Positions 41,960 to 49,969 of a stretch of DNA of 64,000 nucleotides are shown here, one piece after another; the first letter of the stretch is position 1; every line of letters starts with the position of its first letter. The DNA lies in contig NZ_ABTR02000001.1 of the NCBI RefSeq assembly GCF_000172975.1, forward strand, positions 844,501-908,500, written 5' to 3'. Source of the stretch: Dethiosulfovibrio peptidovorans DSM 11002 (GTDB lineage Bacteria > Synergistota > Synergistia > Synergistales > Dethiosulfovibrionaceae). The notes beneath the pieces are model-generated. The model was not told where the DNA came from and made no database searches. It worked only from the letters and a program-made list of their open reading frames with translations. Position numbers and translations under genes: made by a program.

Positions 41960-41988
41960 ATTATGACTGACTGTCAGTCATATGTCAA
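41960..41988 (-). promoter_or_regulatory. tetR-RND operon promoter with palindromic operator in the spacer
   Basis: On the minus strand, TTGACA (41988-41983), a 17-bp spacer and CATAAT (41965-41960) form a strong promoter. The palindrome TATGACTGAC-T-GTCAGTCATA (41962-41982) fills the spacer. It resembles TGACTGAC-type TetR operators, so repressor binding would exclude RNA polymerase. Confidence 0.88.
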
Positions 41989-41992
41989 ACAC

Positions 41993-42035
41993 AAAAAAAG
42001 AGATCCACCGAATTTAATTCGGCAAACCTCTATTT
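41993..42035 (-). terminator. Terminator after corA
   Basis: The minus strand shows a stem centred on CCGAATT/AATTCGG, extended by outer GAG/CTC pairs, and then seven T residues. It isolates corA from the tetR promoter. Confidence 0.75.
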
Positions 42036-42090
42036 TTGCCTCGCTATATGATACATTTGGAAACTCTCGTCCGAGCGTTTTAAAGGTGTC

Positions 42091-43170
42091 CTATAGCCAC
42101 TTTTTCCTCCTGAAGTAGGCCACCATCCCGGCTCCGACGGCTATCATAACGATCCAGACCACCGGATAGGAAAAACGCCAGTCCAGCTCTGGCATGTACT
42201 TGAAGTTCATGCCGTAGACCCCGGCTATGAAGGTAAGGGGAATGAATATGGTGGCTATCACCGTCAGTACCTTCATTACCTCGTTCATCCTGTTACTGAC
42301 GCTGGATAGATATGTATCGTGCATTCCGGTCAGAAGCTCCCGGGAGGACTCGACCATGTCTATAACCTGGATCGTGTGGTCGTAGAGATCCCGAAGAAAC
42401 GCGTCGAGGTCGTTTCCAAAAAACGATGCATCCGATTTCTGGAGTTTTCCCACCGCCTCCCTGAGAGGCCAGACCGCCTTTCTGAGGGTCATGACGTCTC
42501 TCTTGAGTTCGTGTATCCTCTGGAGATCGTCGGACCTGGGGTCGCTAAGCAGCCTGTCGTCCATGTCCTCTATGACATCTCCGATACGCTCCACCGAAAG
42601 GAAGTAATGGTCCACCACCGCGTCCATAAGGGCGTAGGCCAGGTAGTCCGATCCGTTGCCCCTCAACCTCCCCCTGGAGGCCCTCAGCCTCTCCCGAACC
42701 GGCTCGAACACGTCTCCCTCTTTTTCCTGAAAGGAGAGTACATATCCCTCTCCTAGGATCAGGCTGACGTGCTCGACGTCCACCGAGTTGGTCTCGTCGT
42801 TGTAGTTCATCATCTTCATAACCAGAAAAAGGTAGTCGGGAAAAACCTCTGCCTTGGGCCTCTGAGACGTGTTCATCAAGTCCTCTATCGTCAGAGGATG
42901 AAGGCCGAACCTTTTGCCCAGAGCATCCATCACCTTCAGGTCGTGAATGCCGTCCACGTTGATCCATGTGACCCCTTCCGATCGGTATGGCCTATGAACA
43001 TCGTCGAGGGAGAGGGCACCCTTCTCGACCAGATCTCCCCTATCGTAACTGATCGATCCTATTCGGACGGCCTCGGACCTGGATTCTCCGATGAAGACCG
43101 GAGTTCCCGGAACGGTTCCTCTTTTGGAGCTCTGACGGGCAGACCACTTTTTTCTCTTTCTTTTATTCAT
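42091..43170 (-). CDS. corA: CorA-type magnesium/cobalt transporter
   Basis: The 359-aa protein has a long N-terminal cytoplasmic domain (about 1-290, alpha/beta with the long stalk helix ending SNRMNEVMKVLTVIATIFIP). Two C-terminal membrane helices are joined by the conserved GMN motif (YGMNFKYMPELDW). The tail is basic (RRKKW). This is the standard pentameric CorA layout for Mg2+ uptake. Divergent from the flavoprotein gene downstream. Confidence 0.93.
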   Translation of the reverse strand: MNKRKRKKWSARQSSKRGTVPGTPVFIGESRSEAVRIGSISYDRGDLVEKGALSLDDVHRPYRSEGVTWINVDGIHDLKVMDALGKRFGLHPLTIEDLMNTSQRPKAEVFPDYLFLVMKMMNYNDETNSVDVEHVSLILGEGYVLSFQEKEGDVFEPVRERLRASRGRLRGNGSDYLAYALMDAVVDHYFLSVERIGDVIEDMDDRLLSDPRSDDLQRIHELKRDVMTLRKAVWPLREAVGKLQKSDASFFGNDLDAFLRDLYDHTIQVIDMVESSRELLTGMHDTYLSSVSNRMNEVMKVLTVIATIFIPLTFIAGVYGMNFKYMPELDWRFSYPVVWIVMIAVGAGMVAYFRRKKWL

Positions 43171-43210
43171 CGTTCATTCCCCCCTAGATCATTTTATGTT
43201 ATCCGGCACT

Positions 43211-43239
43211 TGTGCAATATACCCCATGGTGGTATATTG
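43211..43239 (+). promoter_or_regulatory. Promoter and overlapping inverted repeat for the flavoprotein gene
   Basis: TTGTGC (43211-43216 region), a 17-bp spacer and TATATT form a likely promoter. The 9-bp arms CAATATACC (43215-43223) and GGTATATTG (43231-43239), with a 7-base centre, overlap the spacer and -10, suggesting repressor control by an unidentified regulator. Confidence 0.55.
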
Positions 43240-43268
43240 CCTCCAGATATTCTGGAAGGAGAGTGGTC

Positions 43269-44615
43269 TTGGTGGAGAAGATCGTTATTTTAGGAGGAGG
43301 CCCGGCTGGTATAACCGCCTCCAAGATGTTGAGGAAGAACAAGCCGGATTGGGACGTCACCATGGTGAGGCCCGAGCCCTCCAGCCTGATCTATTGCGCC
43401 ATTCCCTACGTGGTCGAGGGGCTTTTGGAGGCCGACGGGGTGTGCAAGTCGGACGACATAGTCACAGAGACCGGGACCAAGCTGATAAAGGACAGTGCCA
43501 CCGAGGTGGATTTCGACAAGAAGACGGTGAAGGTCTCCTCCGGCGACGAACTGCCCTACGACAAGCTTCTCATCGCCCTGGGAGCCAGGCCGGTTATGCC
43601 CCCTCTGGAGGGAATGGCAGGGGCTAAAAACACCTTTCCCGTAAAGACCGAGGAGGATCTAAGGGCCATACTGAAGGCAATAACCCCCGGCTCTCGGAAG
43701 GCTTTAGTTATAGGGGCCGGAAACATCGGCATAGAGATGGCCCAGGCCCTCAAAAAGAGGGGGCTGGACACCTACATGGTGGAGATGGCGAAGCACGTTC
43801 TTCCCGCCATGATGGACGGAGATATGGTCTCGGAGGTCGAGGCAGGGCTGAGGGATAAGGGAATAGATCTGATCACCGGAGTGGGGGTAGATTCCCTCGA
43901 GAGAAGAGGCGAGGTCGTATCCAAGGCCGTTTTGTCCGACGAAAGGGAGATCGTTCTCAACGACGAAGGGGAGGACGATCTGATCATAGTCTCCGTAGGA
44001 GTAAGGCCCGAGGTGGACATATTGAAGGGAACGGAGATCCCCATAGGGCCTATGGGGATACTGGTCAACGAGAGGATGGAGACAGGAGTTCCCGACGTAT
44101 GGGCCGCCGGGGACGTGTGTCAGTATCGATCCTTCCTGGACGAGGAGATCATCGGAGGCAAGCTGGCGACCAACGCTGTTCCCATGGCCAAGGTGGCGGC
44201 CAGAAACATGATGGGAACGAACTGGACCTACGACGGCTTCGTCAACGGAGCAGCCACCGTCGTCGATCCCCTGAGAATCGGAGGAGTGGGCTTTTCCGAG
44301 GAGACCTGCGTAAAGAAGGGGATGAAGGTGGTTACGGGAAAGGGTAAGACCACCACCAGGTTCCCCATGATGCCCGGAGCCACCGAGGTGACGGTGAAGT
44401 TGATATTCACCGAGGAGGGCAAACTGGTGGGGGGCCAGGTTGTCGGAGGCGAGGCGGTAGCGGAGAGGATCGACACTCTGACCATGGCAATAAAGGCCGG
44501 TTTCTCCGTGAAGGATCTGATGTCTTTCGACTACTGCTCCCAGCCCTGGCAGACCTTTTTCCCAGCCTCCAACGCCATAGTGGCGGCGGCAGAGGACGGA
44601 TGGAGCAAGCTTTAA
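43269..44615 (+). CDS. FAD-dependent pyridine nucleotide-disulfide oxidoreductase (NADH oxidase/CoA-disulfide reductase-like)
   Basis: The roughly 448-aa flavoprotein has an N-terminal FAD motif (KIVILGGGPAGITASKMLRK), a redox Cys region SLIYCAIPYVVEG and an NAD motif (ALVIGAGNIGIEMAQALKKRG). The FAD-closing GVPDVWAAGDVCQY and a C-terminal dimerisation domain (FDYCSQPWQTFFPASNAI) follow. The single Cys in the S-x-x-x-C-A-x-P-Y context fits the CoADR/Nox group. Start is TTG (43269) or GTG (43272); AAGGAG at 43256 favours these over longer forms. Its stop codon lies in the TTAA where a MITE inserted. Confidence 0.85.
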   Translation: MVEKIVILGGGPAGITASKMLRKNKPDWDVTMVRPEPSSLIYCAIPYVVEGLLEADGVCKSDDIVTETGTKLIKDSATEVDFDKKTVKVSSGDELPYDKLLIALGARPVMPPLEGMAGAKNTFPVKTEEDLRAILKAITPGSRKALVIGAGNIGIEMAQALKKRGLDTYMVEMAKHVLPAMMDGDMVSEVEAGLRDKGIDLITGVGVDSLERRGEVVSKAVLSDEREIVLNDEGEDDLIIVSVGVRPEVDILKGTEIPIGPMGILVNERMETGVPDVWAAGDVCQYRSFLDEEIIGGKLATNAVPMAKVAARNMMGTNWTYDGFVNGAATVVDPLRIGGVGFSEETCVKKGMKVVTGKGKTTTRFPMMPGATEVTVKLIFTEEGKLVGGQVVGGEAVAERIDTLTMAIKAGFSVKDLMSFDYCSQPWQTFFPASNAIVAAAEDGWSKL

Positions 44616-44865
44616 AGGCACCTCTAAAAACTAACATCCGAGTCACCTCGTAGAGGTCGTCCCGCCTGCGCCCTGTCTCGCCCGAGCGTCTTTTCGACCT
44701 GCCTGTTTCGTACGGACCGCCTCGGAGGGCACGTCCTGTGCCCCCTCGGCTTGGGGCGACGTCCTGTCGCCCCATTCGTACTACACGACGGCAGGTCGAA
44801 AAGACGGGCTCGAACGGGCTCCGTCGGAACGACCTCTACGAGGATCAGCGTTTTTAGATATGCCC
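44616..44865. mobile_element. 250-bp IS5-related MITE between convergent stop codons
   Basis: Terminal repeats AGGCACCTCTAAAAAC (44616-44631) and GGGCATATCTAAAAAC (minus strand from 44865) resemble the ends of the IS5 at 32-1329. Both sides carry TTAA (44612-44615 and 44866-44869), a 4-bp target duplication. Inside are perfect inverted arms of 15 bp (44646-44660/44829-44843) and 16 bp (44688-44703/44790-44805). Two hairpins share the loop GTCCT (44727-44743, 44753-44773). No coding capacity. Each TTAA supplies the stop codon of the adjacent gene, so the insertion damaged neither gene. Confidence 0.88.
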
Positions 44866-45927
44866 TTAAAGCAAGACCTTGGTGACGTAGGAACTGGTAC
44901 TGGCGGCCAGAACCCCTCCGTAGGACAGGTCGAACTCAATCACGTCGCCTATCTTCAGGTCCCTCTCGCCGTCGGTCACGTCAAGTATCATGTGGTCGCT
45001 GCTGGCTCCGAGGATATCGGTCTTCTTGTCCCTCGGAGAGATGGCGTCGAGCCTCATGTCCTGCTGACCCACCGCGACGATGGCCCTCTTTCTGAGACCT
45101 CTGTCCTCGAAGACCGGCTCGTGACCGAAGGCGTCCAGTCCCTTTTTACCTATGGGGATCGATGGCTTGGTCTTGAGCTCTATGACCTCGGCGGCGAAGG
45201 TGAAGACGTCGCTGTGTAGCCCGGGAATCACGGTGCAGTCGGCGGTCTCCTTGCCTATGGTCATGGACTCGCCCAGGCGGAGCATGTTGATCCTCTCCGG
45301 GATGCCCCCTGAGAGAAGCAGTCTTATGGAGGACGAGTTTCCTCCGGAGACTATGTCGAGATGGATTCCGCATTCGGACTCTATGGAGTCGGCGACCGAG
45401 ACAAGCTGTCCCAGGTTTTCCGGACTGGGAAGCACCGCTCCGTAGCAGCTGAGGTTGGTCCCGATTCCCTTCAGGATCAGCCCCGGCATGGACGCTATTT
45501 CCCGGGCGGTATCCACAGCCCTGTCGGGCCAAACCCCTTCCCGGAGGTCTCCTACATCCACCATGAGCAGCACCTGGTGTTCCTTTTTCATAGCCACTGC
45601 GGCCTTCGACAGGGCCCGGCAGGTGTCCACCTCGGAGACGAAGCTCATGTCGGCGAGCTCTACCGTCTCTCGGGCCTGGGAGATCATGGGAAGCCGGAGG
45701 AGTATCTTTGGTATGTCGATATCCCTCATCTTGGCCAGGTTCTCCAGACGACTGTCGGCGATCCAGTCGACTCCCGACTCTGCCTGGACCGAGGCTATCT
45801 CAGGCATTCCGCAGTACACCTTGCTGACCGCGGCGACCTTGATCCCCCGATCGTGGCACTCCTTGGCGAGCTTCGAGGTGTTCTCCTTAAGCTTCTCCCT
45901 GTCCACTATAAGCGCGGGATATCTCAT
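44866..45927 (-). CDS. orr: Ornithine racemase (alanine racemase family, PLP fold type III)
   Basis: The 353-aa enzyme converts L- to D-ornithine, the substrate of the D-ornithine aminomutase encoded upstream. The PLP-lysine region reads VAAVSKVYCGMPEIASV (Lys near 35). TNLSCYGAVLPSPENLGQL and IVSGGNSSSIRLLLSGGI (phosphate-binding) follow. It lies 18 bp after the GlmL-like gene, last in the ornithine cluster. The stop codon TAA falls in the TTAA duplicated by the adjacent MITE. Confidence 0.9.
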   Translation of the reverse strand: MRYPALIVDREKLKENTSKLAKECHDRGIKVAAVSKVYCGMPEIASVQAESGVDWIADSRLENLAKMRDIDIPKILLRLPMISQARETVELADMSFVSEVDTCRALSKAAVAMKKEHQVLLMVDVGDLREGVWPDRAVDTAREIASMPGLILKGIGTNLSCYGAVLPSPENLGQLVSVADSIESECGIHLDIVSGGNSSSIRLLLSGGIPERINMLRLGESMTIGKETADCTVIPGLHSDVFTFAAEVIELKTKPSIPIGKKGLDAFGHEPVFEDRGLRKRAIVAVGQQDMRLDAISPRDKKTDILGASSDHMILDVTDGERDLKIGDVIEFDLSYGGVLAASTSSYVTKVLL

Positions 45928-45945
45928 TACCTTTCCCTCCTCGGT

Positions 45946-47310
45946 TCAGTCTTTCTCGTCCCAGTGCAGGCTCGAAAGCATGAGCTTCAGGGCGTCCTCG
46001 GGATAGCGTTTTGACAGCACTCCCAGGGATGCCATTATGTAGTCGTTGTCCACCAGTATCTTAGCGTCCGATTTGGGGAACAACTCCAGTCCCTTGCCGT
46101 GGGTGGTGGCGGTGGAGAGTATCTTTCTGTGCTGAGGGAGTCTGGTGAGGGCCCCTCCCGTTCCTATGACGTATTTTACCGCGGTGAGGTCCTTGCCCTC
46201 GGCGATGGTCCTCTTGCCGGAGGCACCGTAGAGCTGGCGAAGCCTTCCGGCGTGTCTCTCCATGGCGGTCAACATGGCTTCCTGAGCCAGCCTCTCGACG
46301 AACACCTTGGCCCGATCCGTGTCCGGTATGGCCTTGGCGCTCTCCAGGAGTTCGTCCAGGTCGGGGAAGTCCTTGATCAGCTCGTCTCGACCCATGGTCT
46401 CGACTATGTGTCTCATGTTGACGTAGACTCCCAGGTCTCCCTCGACGGTCCTCTTGGCCTCGGGCTCGGGGCTCACCAGAAGCCGGGAGATCTCCTCGCT
46501 TCCCTCTGTGACCGAGTGGACGTCGGTGGTGGCTCCGCCGACGTCGAAGATGACCAGGTCGCCTATGGCTTCCTTGAGCACCTTGGCGGCCTCCATGACC
46601 GCCCCGGGGGTCGGCAGGATGGGGCCGTCTATCATGTCTCGAACGGTGGTCATTCCGGGAGCGTGGATGATGTGCTCCTCGAAGACCTGCTGAATGACCG
46701 CTCTGGTGGGCTCGACGTTGAGCTGGTCGACCCTGGGATAGACGTTCTCCACCACGTAGAGTCTGATTCCCTTTTCCTCGGCGATCTCTTTTACCTCTTC
46801 CTGGTTTTCGACGTTTCCAGCGTATATGACCGGGATCTCCAGTCCGAGCTCCGCTACCAGCTCGAAATTATGAAGCGCCGTGTCCCTTTCGCCGTAGTCG
46901 ACCCCTCCGGCCACAAGTATTATGTTGGGCTTTATCTCGGAGATCTTTTTCAGGTCGGTACGACGCATCTTTCCCGCCGTGACGTGCTTGAGTATACCTC
47001 CCGCACCGAGGGCCGCCTCCTTGGCGGCTCTCACCGTCATGTCGTAGACCAGGCCGTGGACGCTCATTCTGAGACCCCCGGCGGCGCTGGAGGTGGCAAG
47101 CATCTCGTCCCAGGATAGATCTTCGATCCCCAGATTGGATTTCAGGTCTTCTACGGCGCCTCTCAGGCCGACGGTGACATCGCCTTCCAGTACCGACGTG
47201 TAGGACTGTCCCTGCCCGATGAAACTGGGGCAGGGACCGCCGATACCGTCGAAGGCGTTGACCACCGTGGTGGTGCTCCCTATTTCCGCGACCAACACGG
47301 CTACTTTCAT
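45946..47310 (-). CDS. GlmL/MutL-family accessory protein for the B12 aminomutase
   Basis: The 454-aa protein is of the ASKHA-ATPase-like MutL/GlmL family: VLVAEIGSTTTVVNAF (phosphate-1 loop), MLATSSAAGGLRMSVHGLV, ILVAGGVDYGERDTAL, VIFDVGGATTDVHSV and YVIGTGGALTRLP. Genes of this type accompany glutamate and ornithine mutases and are thought to reactivate or load the adenosylcobalamin enzyme. It lies 4 bp after oraE and before orr, which supports a role in D-ornithine aminomutase maintenance. Confidence 0.85.
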   Translation of the reverse strand: MKVAVLVAEIGSTTTVVNAFDGIGGPCPSFIGQGQSYTSVLEGDVTVGLRGAVEDLKSNLGIEDLSWDEMLATSSAAGGLRMSVHGLVYDMTVRAAKEAALGAGGILKHVTAGKMRRTDLKKISEIKPNIILVAGGVDYGERDTALHNFELVAELGLEIPVIYAGNVENQEEVKEIAEEKGIRLYVVENVYPRVDQLNVEPTRAVIQQVFEEHIIHAPGMTTVRDMIDGPILPTPGAVMEAAKVLKEAIGDLVIFDVGGATTDVHSVTEGSEEISRLLVSPEPEAKRTVEGDLGVYVNMRHIVETMGRDELIKDFPDLDELLESAKAIPDTDRAKVFVERLAQEAMLTAMERHAGRLRQLYGASGKRTIAEGKDLTAVKYVIGTGGALTRLPQHRKILSTATTHGKGLELFPKSDAKILVDNDYIMASLGVLSKRYPEDALKLMLSSLHWDEKD

Positions 47311-47314
47311 CTTT

Positions 47315-49519
47315 TTAGTCCACCTGTCCTCTACGGTACTTGATAAGGAAGCTGGCTACGTCGATGCCCTTGGATCCCCGGCCGAAACCGGCGTCCATTC
47401 CGGCGTCCTTGGCTATCTCGTTGGTAACCTGGGTTCCGCCGCAGGCCAGTATCACCTTATCCCGGATGCCCTTCTCCACGCAGAGCTCGTGAAGCTTGCG
47501 CATGTTCTTGATGTGAACGTCGTCGTGGGTGATTATGGTCGAGGCCAGTATGGCGTCGGCGTTGGTCTCTATGGCGGCGTCCACCAGTTTCTCCACCGGA
47601 CAGGAGGTGCCGAGGTAGAGGTACTTTATGCCGTATCCCTCGATTCCACCGTGTTTTATGTCCAGGGTTTCCTTCAGTCCGACCGAGTGCTCGTCCTGAC
47701 CGACCGTGGCGGCTACGACGAAGATCGGGTTCTCGGCTATGTCCGCCCGGATCTCCTCCTCCGACAGGGTCTCCTCCTTCTCGGGGATGACCAGTTCGTT
47801 TATGTCTATGTCGAACTTGACCTTGCCCTTGAACTCGACATAGGTTCCCTCGGAGGGGTGCATGGCCAATTTATGGACGACCGTGACGTCCTCCAGGCCC
47901 ATCTTCTCGCCGCACTTTATGGCAGCGAACTCGGCGGTGCGCTCGTCCACCGGCAGGAAGAGGTTGACGGCGATTATTCCATCCGCCCTCCACTCGACCT
48001 CGGGCTTGATGAGGTTGGTCTCGTAGTATTTCTCCAGATCGGCGAGACGGACGTTGACGTTGTCGTGTTCGTCCAGCTCGTCTATGAAGATTATCTTGGA
48101 GGGATCCTCGAAGGTGTCTCCCCCTATGGCGGCGGAGGCCTTGCCGTCGAACTCCTCGGGGATGCAGTTGTAGCCGTAGTGAACCGACACTGGGGCGAAG
48201 TAGTCAGGATCGCGCTGGAAGAGCATTCCCGCTCCGACTCCGCCGTCGGCCTGGCGGGCTATTCCGTCGCCGTTACGCTCGGGATAATAGCCGCTGTCGA
48301 CGAAGAAGCCGTCCTCGACAGCCTTGAAGTAGCCTCCGACCTCCAGGATCTCCTCCATGAAGAGGACCGCCCTCTCTTTCAGCTCACGGACGACGTCGCC
48401 CAGAGGTCCCTCTCTGTCGAGCTTGACCATCTCTCTGAATCCGTCGAGACCGTTGAGGGCGTGTCTGGCCGTGTTGACCCCCGCCACGTTGTTGTAATGC
48501 CACGGCACGTTACGGCCTTCGTCGGGGGTTATGGTGGACTGGATGTCGGCGCTGGTGAGCCTGGAGATGACCAGGTTCAGAGTGTGGGTGACAGAGGCCT
48601 CCCTGAGGTCCGACTCCATGTACTTGGTGTTCTGCTGGGCTCTCATCTTGTAGTCGCTGAAAAAGTCCCTGAGAGCCACGGCATAGGGCAGGTCGAGCCT
48701 CATGCAGGGGGCCGGAGGAGCGGTCGGAGGAACGGTGGAGAGAGCGATATTCTCCGGTTTCAGCCCCACCTTACGGGAGAAGATGCTGTTTATGGCATGC
48801 TGCACCATGAGTTCCGGACGGACCTTCCAGGCCTTCATGGCGGTGGCGTTGGCGTTGTGGGCTCCGTCGATCTGGAGGATGTCCGCCCAGGCCATAATCT
48901 TCTTGGCCTCGCAGGCGTCCACGAAGCTCCTGACCATGTTGACGTTTCTGTAGAGGATGTTGTATTGGGGATCCTGATGGGCTCCGTTGACCCCTTCCTC
49001 GGCGAACATGACGGCTATGTCAGGTCCCGCGACGCCGGAGATATAGGAGTGGAAGTTTATGAGACGCCCCACCTCTTCCTCGACTGCGTCGAGGGCCTTT
49101 CTGGTGGCTCTAACCTGCTTCCTGGTAACGGCTATTCCGCCGATACCCTGGGTGGTTCCCTCTATGAGGGAGTCTATGTGAGACTGTCCGGCGGTACGGA
49201 TGACCATGAGGTGGTCCGCTCCGTGCCAGGCGGCCATACGCATCCTGCGGATGTCGTCCTCGAAACGACCGGAAGCGATCTCCGTGGTGATGACGCAGTC
49301 CGGCTGGGGGTCGATGTAGCCGAATCCCCGGCTGCCGGGAAGAGGGATCGAGTTCTTGAGTCCCTCGGAGGTCTCATGATACTCGAAATCTCCCACGGTA
49401 CGGGGCTCGTTTCTGCCCTCTCTCCAGTGCCATCCACGACGCTTCGGTCTGTAATTCTCCAGGTCCTTGAGGATTTCCTTTACGTCCAGCCTCTTGTTGG
49501 GATCGAGATTCATGGTCAT
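47315..49519 (-). CDS. oraE: D-ornithine 4,5-aminomutase large subunit
   Basis: The 734-aa adenosylcobalamin/PLP enzyme moves the C5 amino group of D-ornithine to C4, giving 2,4-diaminopentanoate. A TIM-barrel (about 1-400) is followed by a C-terminal Rossmann-like B12 domain. The latter has the base-off motif DEHSVGL (D-x-H-x-x-G) and LACGGTQVTNEIAKDAGMDA. PVDERTAEFAAIKCGEKMGL lies between them. Length matches OraE of Clostridium sticklandii. OraS is encoded 4 bp upstream. Confidence 0.95.
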   Translation of the reverse strand: MTMNLDPNKRLDVKEILKDLENYRPKRRGWHWREGRNEPRTVGDFEYHETSEGLKNSIPLPGSRGFGYIDPQPDCVITTEIASGRFEDDIRRMRMAAWHGADHLMVIRTAGQSHIDSLIEGTTQGIGGIAVTRKQVRATRKALDAVEEEVGRLINFHSYISGVAGPDIAVMFAEEGVNGAHQDPQYNILYRNVNMVRSFVDACEAKKIMAWADILQIDGAHNANATAMKAWKVRPELMVQHAINSIFSRKVGLKPENIALSTVPPTAPPAPCMRLDLPYAVALRDFFSDYKMRAQQNTKYMESDLREASVTHTLNLVISRLTSADIQSTITPDEGRNVPWHYNNVAGVNTARHALNGLDGFREMVKLDREGPLGDVVRELKERAVLFMEEILEVGGYFKAVEDGFFVDSGYYPERNGDGIARQADGGVGAGMLFQRDPDYFAPVSVHYGYNCIPEEFDGKASAAIGGDTFEDPSKIIFIDELDEHDNVNVRLADLEKYYETNLIKPEVEWRADGIIAVNLFLPVDERTAEFAAIKCGEKMGLEDVTVVHKLAMHPSEGTYVEFKGKVKFDIDINELVIPEKEETLSEEEIRADIAENPIFVVAATVGQDEHSVGLKETLDIKHGGIEGYGIKYLYLGTSCPVEKLVDAAIETNADAILASTIITHDDVHIKNMRKLHELCVEKGIRDKVILACGGTQVTNEIAKDAGMDAGFGRGSKGIDVASFLIKYRRGQVD

Positions 49520-49523
49520 GGTC

Positions 49524-49886
49524 CTATCCCCTTTCCTCGAAGAGGGTTTCCGCTTCGTCCCAGTGCTTACCCTCTGCCAGAGCCAATCCAGCCTCTCTCG
49601 GCGACACTCCGAGCTTCTTGGATAGACGCCAGACCACGTTGCCCGCTCCCTTGGGCATGAGCCCCTTGGCTATGACTCCCTCGACTATGGGTTTTGCCTC
49701 CAGGCTGGAGAAACCCATCCTGAGGAGGATACTACGCTCAACCGCAGGGGTGGTGTGGGTCCTTCCCATCTCCAACATGGGATCGACCATCTTCTCGGCC
49801 AGCTCCCAAAAACGGGCCTTAAGTTCTTCTTCGGTCAGGTTCGCCAGGTGTTTACGCCTGGTCTCAAAATCATCGGTTCTTTTCAT
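49524..49886 (-). CDS. oraS: D-ornithine 4,5-aminomutase small subunit
   Basis: The 120-aa partner of OraE has a mostly helical sequence beginning MKRTDDFETRRKHLANL, with ELAEKMVDPMLEMGRTHTTP and VWRLSKKLGVSPREAGLALA. The length and motifs match OraS. The ATG at 49886 was chosen; the longer frame upstream is not conserved-looking and crosses the hairpin at 49930. It must assemble with OraE for activity. Confidence 0.93.
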   Translation of the reverse strand: MKRTDDFETRRKHLANLTEEELKARFWELAEKMVDPMLEMGRTHTTPAVERSILLRMGFSSLEAKPIVEGVIAKGLMPKGAGNVVWRLSKKLGVSPREAGLALAEGKHWDEAETLFEERG

Positions 49887-49929
49887 GTTTTCTCTTTCCC
49901 CCCATACTACGAAATAGAAATACCAAAAC

Positions 49930-49963
49930 GGGCCACGGGGCTCCGTCGAGACTCCCGTGGCCC
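49930..49963 (-). terminator. Intercistronic terminator/attenuating hairpin between ortB and oraS
   Basis: A 10-bp stem GGGCCACGGG/CCCGTGGCCC with a 14-base loop is followed on the minus strand by GTTTTGG, immediately after the ortB stop. It may partially terminate, or set the ratio of thiolase to mutase mRNA. Confidence 0.65.
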
Positions 49964-49969
49964 ATGTCA

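Noticed and set aside
47219-49660. Very long plus-strand open frame (over 800 codons) opposite oraE and the GlmL-like gene
   Set aside because: It is antisense to two clear genes with known family motifs. Its translation is low-complexity (Val/Gly/His/Asp-rich), as expected from the complement of GC-rich codons.
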